Source: Mucilaginibacter gracilis
Lineage (GTDB): Bacteria > Bacteroidota > Bacteroidia > Sphingobacteriales > Sphingobacteriaceae
Direction: 5' to 3'
Assembly (NCBI RefSeq): GCF_003633615.1
Contig: NZ_RBKU01000001.1
Location: forward strand, 1,674,001-1,738,000
DNA length: 64,000 nucleotides
The notes beneath the pieces were generated by a model that was not told the DNA's origin, ran no database searches, and saw only the letters and a list, made by a program, of their open reading frames with translations. Shown here one piece after another: positions 35,100-45,012 of this stretch. Position numbers and translations under genes: made by a program. Each line of letters begins with the position of its first letter. Within the stretch, counting starts at the first letter, position 1.

Positions 35100-36755
35100 T
35101 TAGTTGACGCTGGTAGTGTCGGGGGCAGTATTGGTTTGTATGGTTTTAACTACTACGGTATCTACTTTGCATTGCAGGCCGTTGTTAGTCATAATAAAGG
35201 TAGCAGCATCGTTGTAGTCCCGTTTGTTCATGTCATTACATTCACCAAGCGATACATTTTCAATATAGCGCTCCAGCTTTTTATCTATCACCAATGTTGA
35301 GTTTTGCGGAATCCGCAACCGCAATTCCACCGCCTGGTTTCTCCACAAGCTAGAAAAAGGCACTTTCAACATCCTGTCAAAAGTTAATACGGTATCCTTT
35401 TGCTTGAAATAGTATGATGCATTGCGGGCATTGCGCAGGGCTTCCTGCTCTGTATGGCCGCGCGCACTAAATTTTTCTGTTAGTGTTGGGAAAGCAACAT
35501 CACTGCGTTCAATATATATCTTCACATTTTGCGGTTTCGATTCGTGCCTGTTGCTAACTTCGTCATCATCTTCGTCGTTTAAAATTACGGTTCCATTAAA
35601 ACGTGAATTAATATCAAGCTGAACACTGTCTTCCCGGCTCAAATATTTCACATCGTTGAGCTTTAGGTAGTAGGTATTGTTAAAAGGGGCTTTCAAATCT
35701 AAAGTTTGGCTAAAGGCAGCGCCTTCCTTAAAATCGGCAGCAACTTTTGATGAGTAATAACCTAGCAGGCTCAATGCCAGTATCCAAAATATAAGTAAGG
35801 TATAACTTGTTGATTTGCCTAAAACCTTGTTGCCAAATATTACCCGTAGGGTAAGCAATATAATAGATAGTAAAGGGATAACCGCCACTGCGAAGGCACT
35901 AAAGTAAATAATGCTGTACCTGTCGTTAACTATACTAAACGGAAAAAGGTGTAAAACATCTCTCCCCTGCGCAACAATAATAGTTAATACTACCGAGCCG
36001 GCTATGATAAAACCTAAGCAGGTTAGCAATATCAAAACACCAATCAGTTTTAATATTACCTTACCTGCGCCTCCCAAGAAGTATTTAAAATGGTCAAAAA
36101 AATCGGTAACAAAATCGCGTACTTTATAAACAAAGGGGCGGGCACTGCTGCTTGCGTTGCTTAACGAGTGATGAACGGTTTTTACCTCTTCTTCAAAATT
36201 GCGCATAAAGCCTTTTAGGTCAAGCTTTTCGCCCTTCATGGCCATTTTGTCGGCACGGGTATTAGCTTTTGGTACTATTATCCATAAAATAATGTAGGCC
36301 ATTAAACCTGTGCCGCCAAAAATAACGGCAATGGCAAAGGCCAGGCGTATCCAAACCGCGTCAACATCAAAATAGTTTGCAATACCGGCACATACGCCAC
36401 CAAGTAAATGATCATCCGGGTCGCGGAACAGTTTGCGGTTGCTTGCAAAAGTTTGATGGTCGGTATACGAGGCATTGGCATGGTCGGTACCTGTTTCAAA
36501 ATCCTCTATGGTACCCATTTGGCTTATTACTGTAGTTACATCGGCAGTAATAACAACCTGCCTTGCTTCGCGTACCAATATTTCGGTAAACATTTCGGCA
36601 ATGCGGTTTTCAATATCGGTAGTTATTTCCATGCTGTCCTCTTCGTTAGCAAAATGTCGCTTAACGTCAGTCATGTAGCTTCTTAGCACTTCGTAGGCAT
36701 CTTCCTCAATATGGAAAATAGTGCCGTTTATGTTGATTATGATAGTTTTATTCAT
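35100..36755 (-). CDS. PspC-domain membrane protein
   Basis: A 551-residue protein. Residues 1-90 are a helical domain (MTDVKRHFANEEDSMEITTD...), probably cytosolic. The PspC domain follows at about 110-170: KLFRDPDDHLLGGVCAGIAN, FDVDAVWIRLAFAI and LMAYIILWIIVPKA. Then come about four further membrane helices (220-330) and a C-terminal beta-rich domain of about 200 residues that should be periplasmic. PspC proteins act in envelope-stress responses. The gene lies 33 bp after padR and is presumably controlled by it. Confidence 0.88.
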   Translation of the reverse strand: MNKTIIININGTIFHIEEDAYEVLRSYMTDVKRHFANEEDSMEITTDIENRIAEMFTEILVREARQVVITADVTTVISQMGTIEDFETGTDHANASYTDHQTFASNRKLFRDPDDHLLGGVCAGIANYFDVDAVWIRLAFAIAVIFGGTGLMAYIILWIIVPKANTRADKMAMKGEKLDLKGFMRNFEEEVKTVHHSLSNASSSARPFVYKVRDFVTDFFDHFKYFLGGAGKVILKLIGVLILLTCLGFIIAGSVVLTIIVAQGRDVLHLFPFSIVNDRYSIIYFSAFAVAVIPLLSIILLTLRVIFGNKVLGKSTSYTLLIFWILALSLLGYYSSKVAADFKEGAAFSQTLDLKAPFNNTYYLKLNDVKYLSREDSVQLDINSRFNGTVILNDEDDDEVSNRHESKPQNVKIYIERSDVAFPTLTEKFSARGHTEQEALRNARNASYYFKQKDTVLTFDRMLKVPFSSLWRNQAVELRLRIPQNSTLVIDKKLERYIENVSLGECNDMNKRDYNDAATFIMTNNGLQCKVDTVVVKTIQTNTAPDTTSVN

Positions 36756-36788
36756 GATATTTTATGCTGATAGTTTTTGGGTTGATTT

Positions 36789-37121
36789 TTATTTGCGGTT
36801 TTCGAGGGCGGTTTGTACTGCTAACGATAATTCTTGCCAGGTTTTATCCAGTTGTTCAAGCACCATGCGCCCTTCTGCCGAGAGTACATAGTATTTACGT
36901 GGCGGCCCGGAGGTTGATTCAACCCAGTTATAGGTGAGCAAGCCATTGTTTTTTAAACGGGTAAGTAAGGGGTATAAAGTGCCCTCAACAACCAGCATCT
37001 GCGATTTTTTTAAATCCGAAATAATATCCGATGCATAAGTTTCGCCTTTTGATATGATAGAAAGGATACAATACTCAAGTATTCCCTTTCGCATTTGTGT
37101 TTGTGTGTTCTCTATAATCAT
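36789..37121 (-). CDS. PadR-family transcriptional regulator
   Basis: A 110-residue winged-helix repressor of the PadR-s1 type: RKGILEYCILSIISKGETYA (helix 1), SDIISDLKKSQMLVVEGTLY (recognition helix), PLLTRLKNNGLLTYNWVEST and GPPRKYYVLSAEGRMVLEQL (wing). The short C-terminal helix is for dimerisation. It heads the padR-pspC operon; PadR repressors are usually autoregulatory. The sequence between padR and susC has TATGTATTGCATAATACA-like dyads on the minus strand that could be the operator. Confidence 0.92.
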   Translation of the reverse strand: MIIENTQTQMRKGILEYCILSIISKGETYASDIISDLKKSQMLVVEGTLYPLLTRLKNNGLLTYNWVESTSGPPRKYYVLSAEGRMVLEQLDKTWQELSLAVQTALENRK

Positions 37122-37125
37122 AATA

Positions 37126-37133
37126 CAAAGATA
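37126..37133 (-). promoter_or_regulatory. Candidate -7 box of the padR promoter
   Basis: Reads TATCTTTG on the minus strand and ends 4 nt before the padR ATG, with a TTG 21 nt further upstream. The flanking ATTGCATAATACAAT is a partial dyad that could bind PadR. Confidence 0.45.
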
Positions 37134-37252
37134 TATGTTTTAGATTGTATTATGCAATACATAGTACTAAAAATATTTTCATGACTTATAAGTCATTTTT
37201 GCCCCCTTGACATTATATTTTTAACGATTATTGAATTTTTTTTAATTTTTAA

Positions 37253-37283
37253 TTGACAATTTGAAAACGTAACACTACATTTA
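37253..37283 (+). promoter_or_regulatory. Candidate promoter of the susCD operon
   Basis: TTG (37253-37255) and TACATTTA (37276-37283) are 20 nt apart, close to the Bacteroidota -33/-7 arrangement (the final G of TAnnTTTG is A). The start codon of the SusC gene is about 40 nt further on. Confidence 0.4.
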
Positions 37284-37322
37284 TAATTAATTAACTATTA
37301 ACTGATCTTATTTATTAACGAA

Positions 37323-40300
37323 ATGAAAAAACTTCTACTAGTAAGTTTGTGCTTTCTGTTTTACTCCATGCAGATTTTTGCACAAAATCGCACCGTAACA
37401 GGTACGGTTACAGCTAAAGACGACGGCGGACCAATGCCTGGCGTTAGCATCAAAGGAGTAGGTACAGATGTTGGCGTTGTAACTGGTGCCGACGGTAAAT
37501 TCTCAATTAGCTTACCAGCAACGGTTAAAGCACTACAATTTAGCTTTATTGGTTATGGAACGGTAACCAAGTCCATCACAGGCGCGGTACTAAACATCGA
37601 GCTTGAGTCCTCTTCAAAAGTATTAGGTGAGGTTTTGGTAACTGGTGCGTTTGGTATCAAACAAACTTCACGTTCAGCATCCAGTGCTGCACAAGTTGTT
37701 AGCGGCGACGACTTAAATACAGTTCGCCAGGCTAATATCAACAATGCTTTAGCTGGTAAGGTTGCTGGTATACAGGTTCGTAGCCAGTCTACGGCTGCTT
37801 TGGGCAGAGGTACTGAGGTGCGTTTACGTGGTGCATCAGGTTTTGGTACTGGTAGCCCAGCACTCTACGTTGTTGACGGTACTATCATGACAAATTCTGA
37901 TGATATTAACCCCGACGATATTGAGAGTTCTACAATATTAGAAGGTGCCGCGGCCGGTGCTTTATACGGTTCGCAAGGTGCTTCCGGTGTTATTGTTATC
38001 ACTTTGAAAAAAGCTAAGAAAAAAGATGGACTTAACGTTGATTTAAACTTAGGTTCACGTTGGGACATGGCTTACATTTTGCCTAACTATCAAAATACTT
38101 ATGCTGGTGGTAACAACCCCGATTTAACCCAATACAATTGGAAAGCCGGCGATCCTACTGCATGGCAGGCATTAAGCGGCAAATATTATCCTGATTATAG
38201 TGATGATAGCAGTTGGGGCCCTAAAATGGTTGGCCAGGAATATATCCCTTGGTATGCCTGGTACCCTGGTACACAGTACTCTTTCAAAACGGCTACTTTA
38301 AATCCGCAACCAAATAACGCACGTGATTATTTTAACACAGGTGTTACTTTAAATAATAATATTGCTATAGGCAAAGCCACCGATGATTATAACATCAGGT
38401 TTAGCTATGGTAATCAATACATCCAAGGTTTGGTTCCAAACTCAGATTTGAGAAAGAACACCATGACCCTTACTTACAACTTAAATTTAAACAAACACTT
38501 TATTTTAGGTGCAAACATCAATTACGTTAACCAAAAGCAAGACGGTTTAGTAAATGATGCTTACAGCAACCAAACTTCAGGTTCGTTTAACCAATGGTTC
38601 CACCGTGATATTGATATGGGTATCATGAAAGAATTGCGCGGTTTAAAATCTCCAACCGGGGCTTATGCAAGCTGGAACCACGCCGATCCGAACACTTACG
38701 ATCCAAATAACGCCAACGCATTTTATGCTGGTAACTACTGGTATAACTTTTATACCTACCAGGATTTGGTTCAAAACGTAAACCAACGCGATAGGTTATA
38801 CGGTAACATCTCCTTAACCTACAAGGTTAATAACGATTTGAGCTTTAAAGGTACTTACCGTAAAATGCAAAATACTACTTTTGGTTATACCCAATTCTCG
38901 TCCGACTTAGCTACCTCTGGTGTTCAAACAACAGGTAACGAAGCCAGAAACAAAGGATACTATGCAAATTATACCACATATTTAAACCGCGAAAACTACG
39001 AATTCTTAACTAACTACACGAAAAAAATTAAGGATTTTAAAATAGATGCAAACGCAGGTGGCGATTTCTATAATGCGAATTATAACGACGATTCGGCTAA
39101 CACCAATAATGGTTTGAGCGTTCCTAACGTATTTACTATTTCAAACTCTGTTGATCCGGCTTCTTATGGTAACACAAGAGCTAAAGAAAGATACAATGCT
39201 CTTTTCGTTACAGCAAATATTGGCTGGAAAGATATGTTGTACTTGAATGGTTCATTACGTGATGATTGGTATTCAACGTTAAACCCATCTAAGAACCTTG
39301 TAACATCAAAATCTATCGGTGGTTCATTCGTGTTTAGCGAATTATTAAAAAGCCAGTCTACCTGGTTAAGCATGGGTAAATTACGTGCAAGCTATGGTGA
39401 AATACCATCAGCATTGGGCCAAAACGGCAGTGTGTTTGGTTCGTCTTCAGAATCATTTGGTTTTGGAAGGTACCCGGGAAGCGTGTACACTACATCTGCT
39501 AATAAATTCGTAAGTAACTTATTACAAACCGCAAATGACGGTATTGTTGACCCTAATTTAATTGGTAACACCGTTAAGGAAAAAGAATTAGGTATCGACT
39601 TGGCTTTCTTTAACGAGCGGTTGGGTTTAACCGCTACTTATTGGGACGGTAGTAACGAAAACCTTGCAGGTAGTGTTGGTTTAAACGGTGCTTCAGGTCT
39701 AACCAGTATAACAACCAACTTTGGTAAAATCACCAAAAACGGTCTCGACTTTACATTATATGGTACTCCGGTTAAAATTAAAAACTTTGAATGGAGAATA
39801 AACGCAACATACTCAAACCTGTTGCATGATTATGTTGACGAGATTAGCAACAAATACGGTATTAAAACCATTGCTGTTGGGTTTAATACTTATAGTGCAT
39901 TGCCAGGTTTGTACCAGGTGCAAGGCCAAAGCTGGGGCCAAATATATGGCAACGGTATATTGCGTAACGCAAATGGTGTACCTATCTTAACATCAGCCGG
40001 TATGTATCAAAACAATCCTGCGGTATCTTTTGGTAGTGCTTTACCTAAGCACACAGGCGGTATCCAAAACAGTTTTATTGTTTATAAAGATTTTGCAATT
40101 AACGTAAACATTGATTATCAGTTTGGTGGTAAATTCTCTTCTCTGTCTGATTTGTGGGGTTCATATAGCGGTTTAACTGCTCGTACTGCCGCACTTAACG
40201 ATAAAGGCATCCCTGTTCGTGATCCGGTTGGTAACGGCGGTGGTATTCACCAAATCGGTGTTAGTGCATCTGGCGCAACAATTGATATGTATGTTCCTGC

Positions 40301-40592
40301 TTACGATTATTATCAAAACAATTACAACAGCAAAACGGGCGACGAATTTGTTTACGACCTTACCTTTATTAAATTACGTGAGCTTGGCATAAGCTACCGC
40401 ATACCGGTTAAAAAATTGGGTATAGCAAGCTACGTTAAGAATGCTACTTTCCAACTTACCGGAACTGACCTTTGGCTGTTATATGCAAAAACTAAAGATT
40501 TTGATCCGTCACAAATTAGTGCTGTATCGGGCGAATCTGGACAATTACCTGGAACAAGGGGTATTGGTTTTAACTTAAAGGTAGGTTTTTGA
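37323..40592 (+). CDS. SusC/RagA-family TonB-linked outer-membrane protein
   Basis: A 1089-residue transporter that pairs with SusD to import a large nutrient ligand across the outer membrane. The signal peptide ends at IFAQ; the carboxypeptidase-regulatory-like domain (about 22-105) follows with GTVTAKDDGGPMPGVSIKG; the plug has QANINNALAGKVAGIQVRSQ, LRGASGF, LYVVDGTIM and SSTILEGAAAGALYGSQGAS, the SusC signature. The barrel ends in GFNLKVGF with the terminal Phe. Codon composition is more AT-rich than in the neighbouring housekeeping genes. The ligand is unknown because no degrading enzyme is adjacent. Confidence 0.95.
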   Translation: MKKLLLVSLCFLFYSMQIFAQNRTVTGTVTAKDDGGPMPGVSIKGVGTDVGVVTGADGKFSISLPATVKALQFSFIGYGTVTKSITGAVLNIELESSSKVLGEVLVTGAFGIKQTSRSASSAAQVVSGDDLNTVRQANINNALAGKVAGIQVRSQSTAALGRGTEVRLRGASGFGTGSPALYVVDGTIMTNSDDINPDDIESSTILEGAAAGALYGSQGASGVIVITLKKAKKKDGLNVDLNLGSRWDMAYILPNYQNTYAGGNNPDLTQYNWKAGDPTAWQALSGKYYPDYSDDSSWGPKMVGQEYIPWYAWYPGTQYSFKTATLNPQPNNARDYFNTGVTLNNNIAIGKATDDYNIRFSYGNQYIQGLVPNSDLRKNTMTLTYNLNLNKHFILGANINYVNQKQDGLVNDAYSNQTSGSFNQWFHRDIDMGIMKELRGLKSPTGAYASWNHADPNTYDPNNANAFYAGNYWYNFYTYQDLVQNVNQRDRLYGNISLTYKVNNDLSFKGTYRKMQNTTFGYTQFSSDLATSGVQTTGNEARNKGYYANYTTYLNRENYEFLTNYTKKIKDFKIDANAGGDFYNANYNDDSANTNNGLSVPNVFTISNSVDPASYGNTRAKERYNALFVTANIGWKDMLYLNGSLRDDWYSTLNPSKNLVTSKSIGGSFVFSELLKSQSTWLSMGKLRASYGEIPSALGQNGSVFGSSSESFGFGRYPGSVYTTSANKFVSNLLQTANDGIVDPNLIGNTVKEKELGIDLAFFNERLGLTATYWDGSNENLAGSVGLNGASGLTSITTNFGKITKNGLDFTLYGTPVKIKNFEWRINATYSNLLHDYVDEISNKYGIKTIAVGFNTYSALPGLYQVQGQSWGQIYGNGILRNANGVPILTSAGMYQNNPAVSFGSALPKHTGGIQNSFIVYKDFAINVNIDYQFGGKFSSLSDLWGSYSGLTARTAALNDKGIPVRDPVGNGGGIHQIGVSASGATIDMYVPAYDYYQNNYNSKTGDEFVYDLTFIKLRELGISYRIPVKKLGIASYVKNATFQLTGTDLWLLYAKTKDFDPSQISAVSGESGQLPGTRGIGFNLKVGF

Positions 40593-40634
40593 TAATTTAT
40601 CAGGAGAGAGAATACATTTTAAAAAAAGAACAAC

Positions 40635-42101
40635 ATGAAAAAGATATTTATATATACACTTACCACGGCACTTGTTTGGAGCGTTGCGGGTTGCCAAAAG
40701 CTAAGTGATTTTGGTAATACCAACTATAACCAGGCTGCCATCTCAACACCTATTATAGGTGCGTTGTTAACCAACGCCGAGCTATCGGTTGCAAATTATG
40801 CAGGTAGTCAGCTTGAGGCAATCAACGGGGGGCAATATTCTCAATATTTTGCCGAAACGCAATATCCGGCGGTATCATTATACGCGTTGCCGCAATATAA
40901 TTTCACCGGCGAGTATAGTACCCAATTGTATGACTTACAAAGTATTATTAATGCCGGTACAAGCAAAAATACCTCAAACGTTGCTTTGATATTACAACAG
41001 TACATTTTCTGGCATATTACCGATTCCTGGGGAGATGTACCTTACAGCCAGGCTTTAAAAGGATTGGCATACCCCCAGCCGGCATATGATGCTCAACAAA
41101 ATATTTACAAAGGTATGTTATCTGCGCTAACAAGTGCAGTTAGCTCTTTTGACGGTTCTGCAATTAGCGGAGATATTTTTTATAATGGTAATGTTGCCAG
41201 TTGGAAAAAAATGGCAAATACTTTACGTATGCTTATTTCGCTGCAGTTATCTAAAAAGATGCCAACTTCTACCGATTACGCAGCTACTCAATTTAATGCT
41301 GCATTGAATGACGTAGGCGGTTCTATTGTAACAAACGCTGATAATATGAAAGTAGTTTATCCTGGCGGTACTTATAAAGATCCATTCTTTAGTCTTTATG
41401 ACGGTAGGACTGATTACGCAGAAAGTAAAACCATGACTGATTTGTTAAGCTCTTTAAATGACACACGGGCAACTATTTACGGTGGTGCTTTTAATGATCC
41501 CAATAACGTAACAGGCGGTACAATATCATCAAACGTAGGCATCCCTCCAGGTGGCGATCGCACAAGTACCGTTGCTTTCACTACGGCAAACCCAAGCTTT
41601 GCATTGGTTTTACGTGCAGATCAACGTACACCTACAAGCCCATTATTTGTTTTAACTGCGGGTGAATCACTATTGGCCCGTGCACATGCAGCAGCAATTG
41701 GTTGGACTACCGAGAGTGCGGCTACATTATATGCAAGCGGTGTTACTCAAGCCTTCGCGCAATGGGGTTTAACTGTGCCTACATCTTATATAAGCAGCGC
41801 GCCTGTTTTTGCCGATATTATCAAACAAAGATATTTGGCAAGTTACCCTGATGGTTTTATGGGTTGGGATATTTACCGTTTAACATCTACTACCCGCGAT
41901 GGAACTGCAGGTTCAGGAAGTGCTTTCACTCAAAACCCTTTAAATCTTAAACCAGGTACTGGTGGTGCTGGCAAACCAATTGTTAGCAGGTTTACTTATT
42001 CGGCTTCCGAATATACTACTAACACCGCAAGCGTTAACGCGGCTATAGCACTTATATCCGGTGGTGATAAGCAAGATTCAAGAGTGTGGTGGGATCAATA
42101 A
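40635..42101 (+). CDS. SusD/RagB-family nutrient-binding lipoprotein
   Basis: A 488-residue lipoprotein (signal MKKIFIYTLTTALVWSVAGC) of the SusD-like 2 / SusD_RagB group. It begins LSDFGNTNYN and has the helical TPR scaffold typical of the family, with QQYIFWHITDSWGDVPYSQA and YPDGFMGWDIYRLTS. It is the lid subunit sitting on the SusC barrel. It follows susC by 42 bp and precedes the DUF1735 gene by 30 bp, clearly one operon. Confidence 0.93.
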   Translation: MKKIFIYTLTTALVWSVAGCQKLSDFGNTNYNQAAISTPIIGALLTNAELSVANYAGSQLEAINGGQYSQYFAETQYPAVSLYALPQYNFTGEYSTQLYDLQSIINAGTSKNTSNVALILQQYIFWHITDSWGDVPYSQALKGLAYPQPAYDAQQNIYKGMLSALTSAVSSFDGSAISGDIFYNGNVASWKKMANTLRMLISLQLSKKMPTSTDYAATQFNAALNDVGGSIVTNADNMKVVYPGGTYKDPFFSLYDGRTDYAESKTMTDLLSSLNDTRATIYGGAFNDPNNVTGGTISSNVGIPPGGDRTSTVAFTTANPSFALVLRADQRTPTSPLFVLTAGESLLARAHAAAIGWTTESAATLYASGVTQAFAQWGLTVPTSYISSAPVFADIIKQRYLASYPDGFMGWDIYRLTSTTRDGTAGSGSAFTQNPLNLKPGTGGAGKPIVSRFTYSASEYTTNTASVNAAIALISGGDKQDSRVWWDQ

Positions 42102-42131
42102 TATTTGTATTAAATATTTAAATTAGATAAA

Positions 42132-43067
42132 ATGAAAAATAATTTTTTAAAATACCTGATGCTGGGTTGCTCAGCTATGGTTTTCTTAAACGCTTGCGTT
42201 AAAGATAAATATAGCCCTAATCAGGCGGCTGGCCAGGGTCCTTCATATATAAGAATCACCGAGGCTAAATTAAATCCTCAATTCTTTGCTGTGTTTACAA
42301 ATATTAAGGCAGTGAACATGTTTAGTGTGCAAAGAGATGCAGCAAGTAACGATGCTTTACAAACAACCAATACGGTTGTGCTTACTGATGTTACAGCGGA
42401 TTATTTATCAAAACACAGTACGCCGTATTCTGCAATGCCGTCATCGCTTTATACACTTACTCCGCAACCAGGTTTGGCCGCAACCGCTACAGGTTTAACA
42501 TTTACATTTGCTCCAGGTGATTTTGCAAAGAATGTTATATTTAATATCGATGGCAGTAAGATAGACCTTTCTAAACAATATGCTGTGGTTTATGCGATAA
42601 GCAATACCGGCGGATTGACAAGAAAAGCGGGTTTAGATACTATAGTAGCAAGCGTCGCTATTAAGAATTCTTATGACGGTGTTTATAAATATACAGGATC
42701 AATATACAGGTTCAACGCAGACGGAAGTGCTGAAACTCCGACTACCTTAGGTGGTGTTCTTCCAGATGGTTTAACTATATCTTTGGCTACGACCAGTGCT
42801 ACTACCTGTTCTTATTCCGGATTAAAATGGATCACAGGAGCTGGGGTAGGTGGTGTGGACGTATTGCAACTTTCTGTTGATCCCACAACAAACAAGGTCA
42901 CTACCACATCATCAAGTAATCCTTATGTTCAAAATATAACTACGCAGGATAATTATTATAATCCAAGCACCAAAACTTTTTATGTGAATATTGGCTGGTT
43001 TACTGCTGCGCCGCCAGCTTCAAGCAGACAGGCACATCTTGTCCTTGTCTATAGCGGTTCAAGATAA
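42132..43067 (+). CDS. DUF1735-domain lipoprotein
   Basis: A 311-residue lipoprotein (lipobox MVFLNAC) with an N-terminal DUF1735-like module (about 30-175), including TPYSAMPSSLYTL, FAPGDFAKNVIF and LDTIVASVAIKN, followed by a second beta domain (SYDGVYKYTGSIYRFNADGS). Such proteins are surface-exposed partners in SusCD operons, often glycan-binding. It is the last gene of this operon; a strong terminator follows. Binding specificity unknown. Confidence 0.85.
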   Translation: MKNNFLKYLMLGCSAMVFLNACVKDKYSPNQAAGQGPSYIRITEAKLNPQFFAVFTNIKAVNMFSVQRDAASNDALQTTNTVVLTDVTADYLSKHSTPYSAMPSSLYTLTPQPGLAATATGLTFTFAPGDFAKNVIFNIDGSKIDLSKQYAVVYAISNTGGLTRKAGLDTIVASVAIKNSYDGVYKYTGSIYRFNADGSAETPTTLGGVLPDGLTISLATTSATTCSYSGLKWITGAGVGGVDVLQLSVDPTTNKVTTTSSSNPYVQNITTQDNYYNPSTKTFYVNIGWFTAAPPASSRQAHLVLVYSGSR

Positions 43068-43084
43068 GATTTGATACATTTCAC

Positions 43085-43116
43085 AAAGCCACCTTGGAAA
43101 CAGGGTGGCTTTTTTA
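43085..43116 (+). terminator. Terminator of the susCD operon
   Basis: AAAGCCACC and GGTGGCTTT (9-bp perfect stem) around TTGGAAACAG, then a T-run. Confidence 0.85.
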
Positions 43117-43300
43117 TTAAATGAGATCGTCATCAAGGGTAATCGTTTTGCCTTAAAGCTCCAGTAAGCCTTGAACAGCAAAATCGGATACGGTATTAGG
43201 GAATTAACCTAAAGTTGCCGCTATAGTTTAAGATTGCATAGGTTATTATAACATACACTTGGTTTTTCGCTTTGATTAGCACCTTTTTAAATTAACTCAC

Positions 43301-43338
43301 AAAAAAAGAGCGACCCATTTAACATGAGCCGCTCTTTT
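43301..43338 (-). terminator. Terminator of the secreted nuclease gene
   Basis: AAAAGAGCG and CGCTCTTTT (9 bp) flank a 17-nt loop; the leading A-run becomes U on the minus strand. It lies 17 bp after the nuclease stop. Confidence 0.75.
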
Positions 43339-43354
43339 GTATTAAAATAATTGT

Positions 43355-44740
43355 TTACGATCCCGAGTCAACCTTGTTTTCTAAAGCTGTTTTTACCGCA
43401 GTAGGCAGCGCAGTAAAAAACGAATAACCCGTAGCTGTTTCTATGCTTTTGGCAGTGGTAATATACTGTGTCCAATCGCTGTTTATAGTATTGATGTTGG
43501 GCGTATCAACAGCAATAACACGGGTTGATGTGGTAATGCGGCTTAAATCGCCGTTGCCATTAGGTATTACAACAATAATTTTCCAAACATGGGCAGGTAC
43601 CACAACATGGCCGCCGTCAACAGTGGTTGCCGTCCCGCTCGATCCTGTGCCACCTTGGCCGTAAGTTCCCATTATTACATAAATTTCGTTCCCGGCTGTG
43701 ACCAGCGAGCGGCCATAATCTTCTAAGTTACCCCAGGTTTGTTGGTTATTGTTGGGTGCCTGTGGTATCATGTTATCCATCAAAAAGGTAGCCTGGTTAG
43801 CAGCCACGGTTGAGGTACGGTCTGCCGAAGGGCAGTTATGTCCCCTGTCAAAACCCGAACCCGAATAACTTGATGCGCCAACCTCATACCATCCCGAGGG
43901 TAAGCCCGTATCTGCCCTAAAATCATCCTGGCGCGCTGTTGATCCTAAGCTTGTTGGGCCAACATACCAGCATGTCCAGTTAGGTTCGCCTTTGTCTTTA
44001 TTATAGCTTTGTATGTAATAAGTATGGTCGTATAAGTAATTGTTATAGCTTGTTGTAATGCTGGTAGTTGCTCCGCTGGGGTTGCCCAGCAACATATTGG
44101 TGTTATCGCCGGTAGTACCGCCGCTACCGCCAGCTCCCGAGCCGCTATCATAGCTGTTAATGGTAAATTCATCAATATTGATACGGATTGATGTACCGGT
44201 GGCCTTACGGATCTGGAAACGAACCGTTCCGGCTGTGTTTACGGTAAAGGTTGCTGTTGCCAGCGTTGCCGATGAACTGGTAACCGTGGAGCCCACTTGC
44301 GTATAGGTACTTCCACCGTCTGCGCTCATCCACAGCCCCCAGGTTGACGACGCATCACTACCATAAACCGCATGCTTAACCGTTACCGTTGATGCACCCG
44401 TGCTTACATCAAAGTTCATGCTTAAAACGCCGGTAGCAGTAATGCGTACCGAGTGCGAGCCCACCTTTGCGTCGGAAGTGCTGGTGCCCACCAGCGCGTT
44501 GTTTAAGTTCCAGCTACCGCTGCCAAACGTAACATCGGCTGCGGCGTAAGCCGTTTTGGTACCTGCTTCAAAACCCTCGTCAAAAGTTTGGGTAACAGCT
44601 AAACTGTTGCCAAAGCCGTTGTTGATGTTAAACGATGGATTTAGCTGCTCATCGGCAACCGGAGCCGTGGCCTCCTTTTGGCACGATACCAGTAACATGG
44701 CCATGGCAAGAGGGTAAATCAGAATTTTTTTTAAGTTCAT
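43355..44740 (-). CDS. Secreted DNA/RNA non-specific endonuclease (NUC1) lipoprotein
   Basis: A 461-residue lipoprotein (MNLKKILIYPLAMAMLLVSC). Residues about 55-200 form a beta-sandwich resembling a MAM/CBM-like or choice-of-anchor domain; then a Gly/Ser-rich linker (SGSGAGGSGGTTGDN), and the nuclease from about 215. The catalytic motif is DRGHNCPSADRT, with NMIPQAPNNNQQTWGNLE supplying the metal-site Asn and Glu. These enzymes degrade extracellular DNA and RNA; here it is likely surface-exposed and could serve in nucleic-acid scavenging. It faces the susCD operon. Confidence 0.92.
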   Translation of the reverse strand: MNLKKILIYPLAMAMLLVSCQKEATAPVADEQLNPSFNINNGFGNSLAVTQTFDEGFEAGTKTAYAAADVTFGSGSWNLNNALVGTSTSDAKVGSHSVRITATGVLSMNFDVSTGASTVTVKHAVYGSDASSTWGLWMSADGGSTYTQVGSTVTSSSATLATATFTVNTAGTVRFQIRKATGTSIRINIDEFTINSYDSGSGAGGSGGTTGDNTNMLLGNPSGATTSITTSYNNYLYDHTYYIQSYNKDKGEPNWTCWYVGPTSLGSTARQDDFRADTGLPSGWYEVGASSYSGSGFDRGHNCPSADRTSTVAANQATFLMDNMIPQAPNNNQQTWGNLEDYGRSLVTAGNEIYVIMGTYGQGGTGSSGTATTVDGGHVVVPAHVWKIIVVIPNGNGDLSRITTSTRVIAVDTPNINTINSDWTQYITTAKSIETATGYSFFTALPTAVKTALENKVDSGS

Positions 44741-44983
44741 AAGCTGTTTTTTTAAGTTCGGCAGGTTTACGGTTGGCTACCCTCTTGGGTTGTTAAGCTA
44801 ATGTTAACAAAACAATTTCTTTTGACAATTTATTTAAGATGCCGTTAAAACTGGCCCCAAAATACACCAGGAGGCCGTTGAGTAGCGTAGCTTAAAAACA
44901 ATAGCAAAAAACCCCCGGTTTTTACTGTTTTATATATCAACACCATGTTTAAAACTTAGTTAAATGTGTATAAAAAATGACAA

Positions 44984-45012
44984 TGACCTTTAAACATTAC
45001 TCCGTAACTTTG
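44984..45012 (+). promoter_or_regulatory. Candidate nrdBA promoter
   Basis: TAACTTTG at 45005-45012 matches TAnnTTTG exactly; an ATGAC (TTG variant) 19 nt upstream could be the -33 element. Transcription from here would give a leader of about 330 nt. Confidence 0.4.
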
